This document shows positions 8,803 to 17,814 of a DNA stretch of 64,000 bases, in pieces. The stretch comes from Candidatus Delongbacteria bacterium (GTDB lineage Bacteria; CAIWAD01). The stretch is taken from the NCBI GenBank assembly GCA_041675285.1, contig JBAYTZ010000005.1:62001-126000 (forward strand). The letters run 5' to 3'. The notes under the pieces are model-generated. The model worked only from the letters and a program-made list of their open reading frames with translations. It was not told the DNA's origin and did not search any database. How positions within the stretch are numbered: position 1 is the first letter of the stretch; every line of letters starts with the position of its first letter. Position numbers and translations under genes: made by a program.

Positions 8803-8823
8803 ATGCGACATGACCATGGTTGA
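8803..8823 (+). other. Six-codon leader frame (MRHDHG) overlapping the speD start
   Basis: ATG CGA CAT GAC CAT GGT TGA is open from 8803 to 8823. It lies four bases after the only good Shine-Dalgarno here (AGGGGG, 8793-8798), closer to it than the speD ATG at 8810. It overlaps the speD start out of frame and could control speD translation. It may equally be chance. Confidence 0.25.
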
Positions 8824-9247
8824 CGCCGGCTTCGGCCCTCACCTGATGCTCGATCTGGGAGATTGTGACGTCTCCCGTCTGAATGACCTCCCCTACATCT
8901 TCAACCTCCTCAACACCCTGCCCGACGAGATTGGGATGACCAAGATCACCCAACCGTATGTGTTTCCCTATGAAGGGCTTGTGCCCGACGACGAGGGAAT
9001 CACGGGCACGGTCATCATCGCGGAAAGCCACATTTCGGTCCACACCTTCCCCCGCAAGAAGTACTGCTTCGTGGACCTGTTCTCGTGCAAGACCTTCGAC
9101 GTGGAGCGCGCGCGCGAACGCTTGATCGAGGCTTTCGGCAGTCGCCGACCCGAGGTGCACCTGGTGCAACGTGGCAGCGAGTTCCCCCGCGGCATGCTGG
9201 TGGAACCGGCCGACGTTTGCGCCGATCGGTTGGAACCGATGCGCTGA
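8810..9247 (+). CDS. speD: S-adenosylmethionine decarboxylase proenzyme (prokaryotic short, pyruvoyl type)
   Basis: This enzyme makes decarboxylated AdoMet, the aminopropyl donor for spermidine. The 145-aa protein belongs to the short SpeH/Thermotoga-type class that cleaves itself to form a pyruvoyl group. The cleavage site is recognisable as E72-S73 in AESHISVHTFP. The residues matching the Thermotoga processing and catalytic residues, H78 and C93 (in DLFSC), are at the expected spacing. ATG 8810 is used here; ATG 8816 is in frame and possible. The gene is followed after 42 bp by an agmatinase, so the pair supplies both precursors of spermidine. No spermidine synthase gene is in the window. 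Confidence 0.95.
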   Translation: MTMVDAGFGPHLMLDLGDCDVSRLNDLPYIFNLLNTLPDEIGMTKITQPYVFPYEGLVPDDEGITGTVIIAESHISVHTFPRKKYCFVDLFSCKTFDVERARERLIEAFGSRRPEVHLVQRGSEFPRGMLVEPADVCADRLEPMR

Positions 9248-9289
9248 TCCCGGGCCCGGCGCCGCCGGTCCCCAAAGCAGGAATCCCAG

Positions 9290-10210
9290 ATGTTGCTGGA
9301 ACGGCTGATCGCCGGCTCCGGCGGGGCTTTTCTCGGCCTGGAGCCGGAAGACTCCGCCTACGGGCAGGCGCGCATCGTCGTGCTTCCCGTGCCCTACGAC
9401 GGCACCTCCACGTACCAGAAAGGGGCGGACGCCGGTCCCGCCGCCCTGTTGGAGGCCTCCGCCCAGGTGGAGCTCTACGACATGGAGACCCACTGCCAGG
9501 TGCACGGGCTGGGCATCTGCACGCTGCCCGCGCTGCCGCTCACCCCGGACGAGGATCCGGCCGGGCTGGCGCTGCGCGTGGCCGAAGTGGTGGGCGGACT
9601 GCTGGACGCGGGCCGCTTTCCCGTCGTGCTGGGCGGCGAGCACAGCGTCAGCATCGGGGCCATTCGCGCCGCGCAGGCCCGGCTGGTGGAGCTGACCATC
9701 CTGCAGGTGGACGCCCACGCCGACACGCGCGAGGAGTACCACGGCTCGCCCTGCAACCACGCCTGCGTGATGGCCCGCGCCCGGGAGGGCGGACCGGTGA
9801 TCCAGGTGGGGATCCGCAGCCTGGACGCCAGCGAACTGCCCGGACTGGACCCCGCCCGGGTGCATCCCGCCCACCGCATCCACCGCGATCCGCGCTGGCT
9901 GGAGCCGGTGGCCGCGCAGCTCAGCGCCCGCACCTGGCTGACCATCGACCTGGACGGGCTGGACAGCAGCCAGATGCCGGCCACGGGCACGCCCGAGCCC
10001 GGCGGTCTGACGTGGATCCAGCTGATGGATCTGATCCGCCGCGTCTGCCAGCACAGCCAAGTGGTGGGTCTGGACGTCGTGGAGCTGAAACCCATGCCGG
10101 GCAACGGTGCGCCGGACTTCCTGGCCGCCCGTCTGGTGCACCGCGTGCTGAGCGAAGTGTTTTGCGCCGAGCCGGCCGCCCGGCTCCCCGGCCCGCCTCC
10201 GCTGGCCTGA
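9290..10210 (+). CDS. speB: Agmatinase (ureohydrolase family)
   Basis: A 306-aa Mn-dependent ureohydrolase predicted to convert agmatine to putrescine and urea. The metal-binding motifs are intact: GGEHSVS (His ligand), DAHADTR (Asp/His/Asp), and IDLDGLDSSQMPATGTPEPGG (Asp/Asp plus the family loop). The length and the N-terminal segment VLPVPYDGTSTYQKGADAGPAAL are typical of bacterial SpeB. The position directly after speD supports a polyamine role over arginase or formiminoglutamase activity, although sequence alone does not exclude other guanidino substrates. The start follows a GCAGGAA ribosome-binding site. The C-terminal tail is Pro-rich. Confidence 0.9.
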   Translation: MLLERLIAGSGGAFLGLEPEDSAYGQARIVVLPVPYDGTSTYQKGADAGPAALLEASAQVELYDMETHCQVHGLGICTLPALPLTPDEDPAGLALRVAEVVGGLLDAGRFPVVLGGEHSVSIGAIRAAQARLVELTILQVDAHADTREEYHGSPCNHACVMARAREGGPVIQVGIRSLDASELPGLDPARVHPAHRIHRDPRWLEPVAAQLSARTWLTIDLDGLDSSQMPATGTPEPGGLTWIQLMDLIRRVCQHSQVVGLDVVELKPMPGNGAPDFLAARLVHRVLSEVFCAEPAARLPGPPPLA

Positions 10211-10644
10211 TCCCCGCTTCGCCACCGCTCCCTCCCAACCCGCTGTTCTTGCGGACCTTCCCCGCCTGATTCCGCACTCTGCCTGTCGGAACTTGAACAA
10301 GCCGAAACCCAAGAGCTTCAAGGCTAAGCCCGGATTCACCGCCGGACCCCGCCCGAATCGGGCACCCGGGCTCCGCAGCACCGGGATTCGTCTCCGCCGG
10401 GACTGTACGAAAGCCTTGACGCGCAGGGAGTTGCTCAATGCAGGTCGGCAGCTTTGGCAAGCTGGGGCAAGGCATGATTCTTGCTGGAAGTCCCGGTTCG
10501 CGCCGGACCGCCTGCCGCGCCGTCGAGCCCGCTCACGCCGGACTCACGAACAGGCGGCATCCTGGCGTCGCGGGGAAGCCCCGGGAGGGAGACCCCGGCC
10601 AACAGAAAGCAACGGCGAAAGCGTTTTCAAACTGAGGTGAATCC
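10211..10644. other. 434-bp gap upstream of the LTD/OB-fold gene
   Basis: I see no conserved coding region here. Short open frames at 10293-10640 are Arg/Pro-rich and look like high-GC noise. Imperfect GC hairpins are present (for example GGGGAAGCCCC near 10575), and the last bases hold the ribosome-binding site GAGGTGA of the next gene. It probably contains that gene's promoter and a long leader, but I found no TTG-N20-TAnnTTGG match. Confidence 0.5.
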
Positions 10645-13266
10645 ATGAAAAAAGCACTCTGGGGCGGCCTGATGCTGATCCTGGCCGCACGGTCCTTTGC
10701 CGGCGTCTTCATCAGCGAATACATCGAAGGCACGGCCACCAACAAGGCCATCGAGATCTACAACGGCACGGCCGCCAGCATCAACATGATGGACGACTAC
10801 CGGCTGGGCCTGGCCTCCAACGGCGGCGCCACGGCCACCATCTACCAATTCAACAAGAACGTCGCCCCGGGCGACGTCTTTGTGGTCGCCAATTCCGCTT
10901 CCAACGCGGCCATCCTGGCCGTGGCCGACACCCTGAGCAACGGCTTCGCCAACTGGAACGGCGACGACTTCGTCGGCCTGTACCAGATGGTGGCCGGCAC
11001 CCCCGTGCTGGTCGACGTCATCGGCGTGCTGGGCACCGATCCGGGCACCAGCTGGACCGTGGCGGGCGACGTCGCGGGTTCGCTGAACCACACCATGAAC
11101 CGCAAGCCCACGGTTTCCCAGCCCAACAGCAACTGGGCCCTGTCCGCCGGCACCAACGCCGGCGACTCGGAGTGGATCATCAACCCGGTGGACACCTTCA
11201 CGGACCTGGGCACGCATTTCGTGGACACGGGCATGCCCATCCTGGGCGGCCTGGCCTTCCTGCCCGAGTTCCCCACCAGCTCCGAGGCGGTGACGGTGAG
11301 CGTCAACGCCACGGACAACGTCTCCCTGACCAGCGTCAACCTGGTCTACTCGGTGGACGGCGGCGCGGCCCAGACCGTGGCCATGACCCTGGGCGTGGCG
11401 CCGGCGTACAGCGCCGTGATTCCGGCCCAGGCCGACCTGGCCGAGGTGGACTTCCACGTGGAGGCCACGGACAACGAGTCCAACACCACCGTCTCCGGCA
11501 CCTTGTCCTACACGGTGATGGACAGCTTCCCCTGCGCCGACATCTCCACCATCCGGGCCAATGACGCCAACGGCTCGCCCCTGCTGCTGGGCGCCGTGCG
11601 CAGCCTGTGCGGCGTGGTGACCATGAGCAACCAGCTGGGCGCCGCCGGCCCGATCTACATCACGGGCGACACGGGCAGCATGGCCCTCTACGGCGCCGGC
11701 TTCGTGACGGGCGTGACCATCGGCGACGAGGTCCAGGCCACGGGCACGGTGGGCTTCTACAACGGCCTGACGGAGATGGTCACTCCCACCTTCCTGAACG
11801 TCGTCGGCCATCCGGGTGAGCCCACTCCGGTGAGCACGACCCTGCTGGCCTTGGCGGCGGACGGCGAGAGCTTCGAGGCCCAGTTCGTGGAAGTGTCGGG
11901 CCTGTCCCTGGTGGTGGGCTCGGTCTGGCCCAACGCGGGCAGCAACGGCACGGTGAACGTCACCGACGGCAGCGTGGAGTTCGCGTTGTTCATCGACCGT
12001 GACACGGACATCGACGGCAGCGTGGCCCCCGCGGGCGAGTTCACGGTGCGGGCGATCATCGGCCAGTTTGATGCCGTCACCCCCTACTTCGAGAGCTACC
12101 AGCTGATTCCGCGCAGCCTGGCGGACTTCATCTTCACGGGCAATCAGCCCCCGAGCATCGGCGGCGTGGCCCACGCTCCCCACGTGCCCACCTCCACCGA
12201 GCCCGTCACCGTCACCGCCACGGTGGTGGACGACGTGACTGTGACCAGCGTCAGCCTGTTCTACCAGGTCAACGGCGGCGGCTACCTGTCGGTGCCCATG
12301 AGCGTGGTGTCGGGCGACCTGTACGGCGCCAGCCTGCCCGCCCAGGCCGACCTGGCCGTGGTGGACTATTACGTGACCGCCACGGACGACCAGGCGGAGA
12401 CCTCCACGGGCGCCACCTATTCCTACACCGTCTACGACGTGTTCCCCTGTGCGAATATCGCCGACATCCGCGTGTTGGACGCCAATGGCGTGCCGCTGAT
12501 GGTCAACCAGCGCGTGTTCGTCTGCGGCACCGTGACGGCCACCAACCAGTTTGACGCCACCCGCGGCCCGGTCTACATCACGGGCCCCACGGGCAGCATG
12601 GCCGTTTACGGCACGGCGGCCCTGCCGGCCGGCCTGCAGCTGGGCGACGACTACCAGGCCATCGGCATCGTGAAGAACTACAACGGTCTGATCGAGCTGG
12701 ATCCCAGCGAGTATTCCGAGATCACCGGCCATTCCGGCCTGGTGGCCCCCTTGGCCGTGACGCTGGCGCAGCTCATCGCCACCCCGGAAGCCTACGAGGC
12801 CCGGCTGGTGGAAGTAACGGGCCTGACCCTGGATCCCGGCGCGGTCTGGCCGGCTCCGGGCGCCAACGCCACCCTGACGGTGTGGCAGGGCACGGACAGC
12901 TATGCGCTGCAGATCGACAAGGACACGGATCTGGACGAGGGCATGGCCCCCGCGGGCGAGTTCACCCTGCGCGCGCTGGTGGGTCAGTTCGACACGGCCA
13001 CGCCCTTTGATTCCGGTTATCAGCTGCTGCCGCGCTTCCAGGCGGACATCCTCACCGCCCTGGCCGCGCCGGCGGTGACCATCGCCGTCTCCGGCGCCAC
13101 GGCGACCCTGAGCTGGGCCCCGGTGGCGGGTGCCACAGACTACGTCGTGTACACGTCCACGGACGGGTACAGCGGGTGGGATGCCGGCGTCGCCACGGCG
13201 GGCGCCACCAGCCATACGGCCACGGTGACGGGTCGCGCCTTCTTCAAGGTGGTGGCGACCAACTGA
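10645..13266 (+). CDS. Secreted LTD-domain protein with two OB-fold-like repeats and a C-terminal Fn3-like domain
   Basis: An 873-aa exported protein of unknown function. A signal peptide (KKALWGGLMLILAARSFA) is followed by a lamin-tail-like domain (VFISEYIEGTATNKAIEIYNGT...SNGFANWNGDDFVGLYQ). Two copies of a unit follow: a bacterial Ig-like segment (VNLVYSVDGGAAQTV; VSLFYQVNGGGYLSV) and an OB-fold-like segment (CADISTIRANDANGSPLLLGAVRSLCGVV...IYITGDTGSMALYG; then CANIADIRVLDANGVPLMVNQRVFVCGTV). The last 66 residues are a Fn3-like domain ending FFKVVATN. LTD plus OB modules are typical of extracellular nucleases, but no nuclease catalytic domain is visible, so a binding or structural role is likelier. 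The next gene has the same N-terminus with an endonuclease I domain. ATG 10645 follows GAGGTGA. Confidence 0.8.
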   Translation: MKKALWGGLMLILAARSFAGVFISEYIEGTATNKAIEIYNGTAASINMMDDYRLGLASNGGATATIYQFNKNVAPGDVFVVANSASNAAILAVADTLSNGFANWNGDDFVGLYQMVAGTPVLVDVIGVLGTDPGTSWTVAGDVAGSLNHTMNRKPTVSQPNSNWALSAGTNAGDSEWIINPVDTFTDLGTHFVDTGMPILGGLAFLPEFPTSSEAVTVSVNATDNVSLTSVNLVYSVDGGAAQTVAMTLGVAPAYSAVIPAQADLAEVDFHVEATDNESNTTVSGTLSYTVMDSFPCADISTIRANDANGSPLLLGAVRSLCGVVTMSNQLGAAGPIYITGDTGSMALYGAGFVTGVTIGDEVQATGTVGFYNGLTEMVTPTFLNVVGHPGEPTPVSTTLLALAADGESFEAQFVEVSGLSLVVGSVWPNAGSNGTVNVTDGSVEFALFIDRDTDIDGSVAPAGEFTVRAIIGQFDAVTPYFESYQLIPRSLADFIFTGNQPPSIGGVAHAPHVPTSTEPVTVTATVVDDVTVTSVSLFYQVNGGGYLSVPMSVVSGDLYGASLPAQADLAVVDYYVTATDDQAETSTGATYSYTVYDVFPCANIADIRVLDANGVPLMVNQRVFVCGTVTATNQFDATRGPVYITGPTGSMAVYGTAALPAGLQLGDDYQAIGIVKNYNGLIELDPSEYSEITGHSGLVAPLAVTLAQLIATPEAYEARLVEVTGLTLDPGAVWPAPGANATLTVWQGTDSYALQIDKDTDLDEGMAPAGEFTLRALVGQFDTATPFDSGYQLLPRFQADILTALAAPAVTIAVSGATATLSWAPVAGATDYVVYTSTDGYSGWDAGVATAGATSHTATVTGRAFFKVVATN

Positions 13267-13297
13267 TCCTGTTTCCCGCGGCTACAGACACCTCATG

Positions 13298-13323
13298 AAC
13301 GGCGGCCCTGCGGGGCCGCCGTT
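13298..13323 (+). terminator. Terminator-like hairpin after the LTD/OB-fold gene
   Basis: AACGGCGGCCC (13298-13308), loop TGCG and GGGCCGCCGTT (13313-13323) form a perfect 11-bp stem followed by a short, interrupted T run (TCTC). It lies 32 bp after the stop codon. Confidence 0.7.
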
Positions 13324-13512
13324 TCTCATCCCTCCTGCATCTGGAGCACTGAGCTTGGGCTTGTGGGCGGGCGGCTTGCGGCAAACGGGTTTGGAGGAGA
13401 AGTCCTTGTTCCCAGCTTTGGAAAGCCGGTCCAAATTGGTAGATAGGCTGCCCAACGCCCAACGTTTTGAGCATCCATCCGTCCCGTGGGGACCGCACTA
13501 GGAGAGACCGCC

Positions 13513-16191
13513 ATGCGTCGCCTGATCCTTTCCCTCTCCCTGCTCCTGCTGACCTTTCCGGCCCGGGCGGCCCAGGTCTTCATCAGTGAGTACATCGAGG
13601 GCAGCAGTTACAACAAGGCGCTGGAGATCTACAACGGCAGCGGCGCGGCCCTCAATCTGGCGGATTACCGCTTCGCCCTGGCCTCCAACGGCGGGGCCAC
13701 GCCCACGTATTACACGTTCAGCGGCACGCTGGCCGCAGGCGAGGTCTTCGTGGTCAGCCACGCCTCCGCCGCCGCAGGAATCCTGGCGCTGGCCGACGTC
13801 ACCAGCAGCGGCTTCGCCAATTGGAACGGCGACGATTTCGTGGGCCTCTATCAGGTCATCGCCGGCAACAACGTGCTCATCGACGCCATCGGCGTGCTGG
13901 GGACGGATCCCGGCTCGGCCTGGGCCGTGGCCGGCGTGACGGACGGCACGGTGAATCACACCCTGGTGCGCAAATCCACCGTCAGCCAAGGCAACACTAT
14001 CTGGAGCGCTTCCGCAGGAAGCGACGCCGCCGGCTCCGAGTGGATCGTGAGCGCCGTGGACACCTGGGACGACCTGGGCAGTCACTCCACGGGGGGCAAC
14101 ACGCCGCCCGTGATCGCCGACCTGAGCCGCACGCCGGCCAATCCCGCCGCCGGACAGAGCGTCACCATCAGCGCCAACCTGAGCGACGACGGCAGCGTGG
14201 CCAGCGCGGACCTGCGCTACCAACTGAACGGCGGCAGCTGGATCGTGACGCCCCTGAGCGCCGGAGCGCCGCCCAGCTGGTCGGGCCAGATCCCCGGCCA
14301 GGCGGGGGGAGTCACGGTGGGCTACCAGATCACGGCCGTGGATGAGCTGGGCCTCTCGTCCAGCAGCGCGCTGGCGAGCTACACGCTGCCCGTCCAGAGC
14401 CCGCCTGTGATCAGCGAACTGGCCCACAGCCCGCTGGTGCCCACCCACAGCCAGACCGTCACGGTCAGCGCGCAGATCACGGACGACGGCGTCGTGGTGG
14501 CGGCCACGCTTCACTACACCGTCGACGCGGGCAGCCCGCAGGCCTTGAGTCTGAGCGCCGGTCCGCCCGCCCTCTGGAGCGCCGTGTTGCCGGCCCAGCC
14601 CGACGGCGCCGTGGTGGAGTTCCAGTTGGAGGCTGTGGACGACGAGGGGCTGATGGCCGCCAGCGCGCCGGTCTCGTACACGGTGGACGACGCCCCGCCC
14701 GCGCCCCAGGTCACGGCGCCCGTGTTCACGGAGGGCAGCCTGGCACTGGGCACCGTCCTGACCACGGCCACAGGGACGGCCTACGCCCACTTGAGCAACC
14801 CGGGCAGCGTGCCCGTCTGGGTGGAGACCCTCTCCTGCCTGGGCCTGCCCTTCAGCTGCGCGCCGGCCAGCGTGCTCATCGGCCCGGGCCAGACGGTGAC
14901 GGTCACCGTGAGCGTGCAGCCACCCCACAACCTGCAGTACACGGGCTGGCTGGTGGCGGAGGGCGACTGGGGCGCCACGGCCCTGCCACTCAGCGCGGCC
15001 GGCGACTATCCAGGCAGCACGTGGGACAGCACGTTCAACCTGAGCGGCAGCGCCTTGAAAGTGGAATTGAACGATCTGGTGAGCGGCCACACCGCCCTTT
15101 CCTACGACGCGGCGCGGCTGGAGATGTTCAGCGACCTCGACAACGTGAACGGTTGGGTGGAGTGCGTCTACACGGGCCTGGACGTGCAGACCACGGGGAT
15201 CCCGGACAACGCGGTGATGAACACGGAGCACACCTGGCCCCAGTCCTACGGCGCCGAGGGCGTGGCGCGCAGCGACCTGCACCACCTCTTTCCCACGGAC
15301 AGCTGGATCAACAGCAGCCGGGGCAACCTGCCCTTCGGCGAGGTGCTGGTCTCCTCGTCCGGCTATCCCATCGGCGGAGCCGACCGCGGCACCAACGCCA
15401 CGGGCCAGACTGTCTTCGAACCGCGGGACCTGCACAAGGGCGACTGTGCCCGCGCCGTGATGTACTTCGCGCTGCGCTACGGCAACTTGAGCGATTTCCT
15501 GGGGATGGCCGGCCAGGAGAGCGTGCTGCGCGCCTGGCACCAGAGCGACCCGGTCTCCAACAAGGAAATCATGCGCAACCAGGACATCGAAGTCCTGCAG
15601 CACAACCGCAACCCCTTCATCGAACAGCCCGGCCTGCTGCTGCGGCTGAACTCCCTGGCGGGGGGTGCCGACCTCCCGCCGACGCCGGCCGAATTCCGCG
15701 CCTTTCCCGACACCCTCGAGGTGGCCTGTGCGGGCAGCCCGCTCACGGTCCAGCTCTGGCTGGGCAACCCGGGCGGCAGCCCCTTGAGCCTGAGCAGCCT
15801 GAGCAGCAGCGACCCGGCCTGCATCAGCGTGGGCACCTGGCCCGCCAGTCTGGCTCCGGGGGCCGGCGCGCTGGTACCCGTGACCCTGAGCGGCCCATGC
15901 GACGGCCAGAGCGCGCTGACCCTGGTGAGCAGCGCGGGCACGCGGAGCATCCCCCTGTTCTGGAGCTGGGCCAGCGCCACGCCGCTGGCCGCGCCCGTGG
16001 TGTCGATCAGCCGGGTGGGCGCCAGCCACCTGCTGGACTGGGAGGACGTCCCCGGCGCGCTCAGCTACCGGGTGGAGACGGCTCCGGCGCTGGACGGCCC
16101 CTGGAGCCCGCTCAGCACGGTGGTCGAATCCCAACTGCTGGAGGGCGAGGGCTGGCCCGCCACCAGCCTGTTCCGGGTGATCAGCCAGTAG
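13513..16191 (+). CDS. Secreted LTD-domain endonuclease I
   Basis: An 892-aa exported nuclease. A signal peptide (MRRLILSLSLLLLTFPARA) precedes an LTD domain closely similar to the upstream gene (VFISEYIEGSSYNKALEIYNGS). Two Ig-like segments follow (PPVIADLSRTPANPAAGQSV; PPVISELAHSPLVPTHSQTV), then an endonuclease I (EndA/PF04231) domain at about residues 500-710. Its motifs are clear: NTEHTWPQSYG, SDLHHLFPTD, GNLPFGEV, FEPRDLHKGDCARAVMYFALRYG and NRNPFIEQP. The first holds the His of the beta-beta-alpha-metal site. The last 66 residues form the Fn3-like tail (HLLDWEDVPGALSYRVE...SLFRVISQ). ATG 13513 follows GGAGAG and directly precedes the signal peptide; nine in-frame codons upstream are probably not translated. 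Likely role: scavenging extracellular nucleic acid. Confidence 0.88.
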   Translation: MRRLILSLSLLLLTFPARAAQVFISEYIEGSSYNKALEIYNGSGAALNLADYRFALASNGGATPTYYTFSGTLAAGEVFVVSHASAAAGILALADVTSSGFANWNGDDFVGLYQVIAGNNVLIDAIGVLGTDPGSAWAVAGVTDGTVNHTLVRKSTVSQGNTIWSASAGSDAAGSEWIVSAVDTWDDLGSHSTGGNTPPVIADLSRTPANPAAGQSVTISANLSDDGSVASADLRYQLNGGSWIVTPLSAGAPPSWSGQIPGQAGGVTVGYQITAVDELGLSSSSALASYTLPVQSPPVISELAHSPLVPTHSQTVTVSAQITDDGVVVAATLHYTVDAGSPQALSLSAGPPALWSAVLPAQPDGAVVEFQLEAVDDEGLMAASAPVSYTVDDAPPAPQVTAPVFTEGSLALGTVLTTATGTAYAHLSNPGSVPVWVETLSCLGLPFSCAPASVLIGPGQTVTVTVSVQPPHNLQYTGWLVAEGDWGATALPLSAAGDYPGSTWDSTFNLSGSALKVELNDLVSGHTALSYDAARLEMFSDLDNVNGWVECVYTGLDVQTTGIPDNAVMNTEHTWPQSYGAEGVARSDLHHLFPTDSWINSSRGNLPFGEVLVSSSGYPIGGADRGTNATGQTVFEPRDLHKGDCARAVMYFALRYGNLSDFLGMAGQESVLRAWHQSDPVSNKEIMRNQDIEVLQHNRNPFIEQPGLLLRLNSLAGGADLPPTPAEFRAFPDTLEVACAGSPLTVQLWLGNPGGSPLSLSSLSSSDPACISVGTWPASLAPGAGALVPVTLSGPCDGQSALTLVSSAGTRSIPLFWSWASATPLAAPVVSISRVGASHLLDWEDVPGALSYRVETAPALDGPWSPLSTVVESQLLEGEGWPATSLFRVISQ

Positions 16192-16206
16192 GAATCGGCA
16201 TCAGCT

Positions 16207-16236
16207 TTGAACTTGCCCGTCGCGGCACGAACTTGG
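16207..16236 (+). promoter_or_regulatory. Candidate promoter for the lytic transglycosylase gene
   Basis: TTG (16207-16209), 19 bases and GAACTTGG (16229-16236) approximate the TTG-N20-TAnnTTGG pattern seen elsewhere in the window, 30 bp before the ATG. Confidence 0.3.
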
Positions 16237-16265
16237 GATCAGGTCGAGGGCAACGGGAGGCGGGG

Positions 16266-17177
16266 ATGAATCGGCAGCTGATGTGGATGACGGTGGTGGG
16301 TCTGTTGGGTCTGGCCCAGGTGGCCGCCGCCCCGCGGGCAACGGGCGCGCCGCACCGGAATTTCACGCCCCAGGAGCAGGCCCTGCTGCGCTCCCGGCTC
16401 TTGGAGGCGGGAGTGGACGGCGGGCTGGTGGCCGGGCTGCGGCTGGACACCCTGCGCTGCTATCCGGGCCGGCTGCGGCTCAATCTGGACTACAACGTGA
16501 AGCAGGGCTCCTACGCCCAATACATGGAGCCGGCCACGGTCCAGCGCCTCAAGGACTTCATCCACCGGGAACGCGAGCTGTTCCGCGCCGCGGAGGAGAA
16601 GCACGGCGTGCCGGCGGAGGTGCTGGGCTCGATCCTGATGGTGGAGACCCGGCTGGGAGACAACACGGGCCAGTTTCGCGCGCCGGATCTGTTTCTCACG
16701 CTGATGCTGCACGAGGGCGCTACTCAGGACGCGGCGCTGGATTCCGCCGTGGCGCGGGAGTCCCGCTTCGGCGGATCGCGCGGCCGGGCCGAACTGGCGG
16801 AGATCATCCGCGGCAAGGCCGTGGAGCGGGCGCGTTGGGCCACCAAGGAGATCCGGTCCATCTCTCAGCTGATTCCCCTCCAGGACTGGGACACCCTGCC
16901 CTGCTCCTACGCGGGCGCCATCGGCCTGCCGCAATTCATGCCCACCAGCCTGGCGGCCTACGGCGACGACGGAGACGGCAACGGCCGGGTGGAGTTGATC
17001 AAGCTGGACGACGCCGTCTACAGCGTGGGTCGCTATTTGAAAGAGAACGGCTGGCGCGGCCGGATGACGGCGGACAAGCGCTTCAAGGCCATCCGGCGCT
17101 ACAACCACAGCGACGTCTACGCCCGGACGGTGCTGAAGCTGGCCCGGGCCGTCGGGTTGCCGGATGCCGGGCGCTGA
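16266..17177 (+). CDS. MltB-family lytic murein transglycosylase
   Basis: A 303-aa exported enzyme predicted to cleave peptidoglycan glycan strands with formation of 1,6-anhydro-MurNAc. A signal peptide (QLMWMTVVGLLGLAQVAAA) is followed by the SLT-3/MltB domain: the catalytic Glu is E127 in ILMVETRLGDNTG, and SYAGAIGLPQFMPTS and GDGDGNGRVEL are the other family motifs. No lipobox is seen, so the protein is probably soluble in the periplasm. ATG 16266 follows a CGGGAGG ribosome-binding site. The frame is open far upstream within the endonuclease gene, but only this start gives a signal peptide. The C-terminus KLARAVGLPDAGR is normal for the family. Confidence 0.92.
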   Translation: MNRQLMWMTVVGLLGLAQVAAAPRATGAPHRNFTPQEQALLRSRLLEAGVDGGLVAGLRLDTLRCYPGRLRLNLDYNVKQGSYAQYMEPATVQRLKDFIHRERELFRAAEEKHGVPAEVLGSILMVETRLGDNTGQFRAPDLFLTLMLHEGATQDAALDSAVARESRFGGSRGRAELAEIIRGKAVERARWATKEIRSISQLIPLQDWDTLPCSYAGAIGLPQFMPTSLAAYGDDGDGNGRVELIKLDDAVYSVGRYLKENGWRGRMTADKRFKAIRRYNHSDVYARTVLKLARAVGLPDAGR

Positions 17178-17814
17178 TGGCCCACGTTGACCGCCCTGTG
17201 GAACGGGGTTCTGTCGCTCTTTCCCGTTCGGGTTGGCAGATTCGAACAGCTTGGGTTTGATGATCTGAATTCAGCTGGACGCGGTTTCCGTCGAGCGGCC
17301 CAGGTAGGCAGTCGGTAGCCAGATTTCTGAAGAGACGCGCCCTCCCTCCTCCCCTCCGCCCACCCCTAGAAGGGAGGTTCCGGGGTGCGGGCGGCCAAAC
17401 GGGATTCCTGAAGAGCAGGTTCCCGGCATTCCGACCGATTCCAGTCGACTCTCTCTCGACCCACCCGGCGGACTGGACAGCCGCGAGGTGGCGACGCCCA
17501 AGCCAGCCCCACCTTCCAGTTTCCTGGGCAAGAGCGGGAGCTTCATTGGACCGGCGACCCGGTCCGGTCTGCCGAAATGGGTAACCGCGCGATGCCCGAC
17601 CGGTCGCCCCTCCTTCCGGCGCCCGCAAGTCAGATGGCAGTCGATCTCTGCCAGCTTGGCAGATTCGTGGCGGATCCCGGCGGAAGTCTAATCAGATTCA
17701 TCCACAGACCTATCCGAATCACGGCGTCTGGCAGCGGGCGCGACGAATTCCGGCTGGCACGCGGCTTGCCTAGCTCTCCGTGTTAATCTGAATCAGCCAG
17801 ACAAGGAGAACGAG
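17178..17814. other. 637-bp gap upstream of dnaK
   Basis: No conserved coding region or RNA gene was recognised; the open frames here are Arg/Ser/Pro-rich noise. The right end carries a candidate sigma54 promoter (17755-17769) and two near-identical sites, TAATCAGATTCA (17689-17700) and TAATCTGAATCA (17784-17795), which may bind a regulator. No CIRCE element was found. Confidence 0.5.
17755..17769 (+). promoter_or_regulatory. Candidate sigma54 (-24/-12) promoter of dnaK
   Basis: TGGCAC (17755-17760), five bases (GCGGC) and TTGC (17766-17769) match the sigma54 consensus TGGCAC-N5-TTGC exactly. A transcript starting about 12 bases later would begin near 17781, 34 bp before the dnaK ATG and over the TAATCTGAATCA site. 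No enhancer-binding protein gene is in the window, so this rests on the motif alone. Confidence 0.45.

Noticed and set aside
10293..10640. Open frames in the gap before the LTD/OB-fold gene
   Set aside because: Arg/Pro-rich sequence, no ribosome-binding site and no recognisable domain; treated as leader DNA.
13340..13500. Possible c-di-GMP (GEMM) riboswitch before the endonuclease gene, from GCAAAC, AAAGCC and GGTAG-like pieces
   Set aside because: The pieces are present but the paired stems and exact spacing of the GEMM core could not be formed by hand. A covariance-model search would decide.
17178..17814. tRNA or other structured RNA gene in the dnaK upstream gap (an AGATTCGAAC string near 17239 looked like a T-loop)
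   Set aside because: No acceptor, D or anticodon arm can be built around it.
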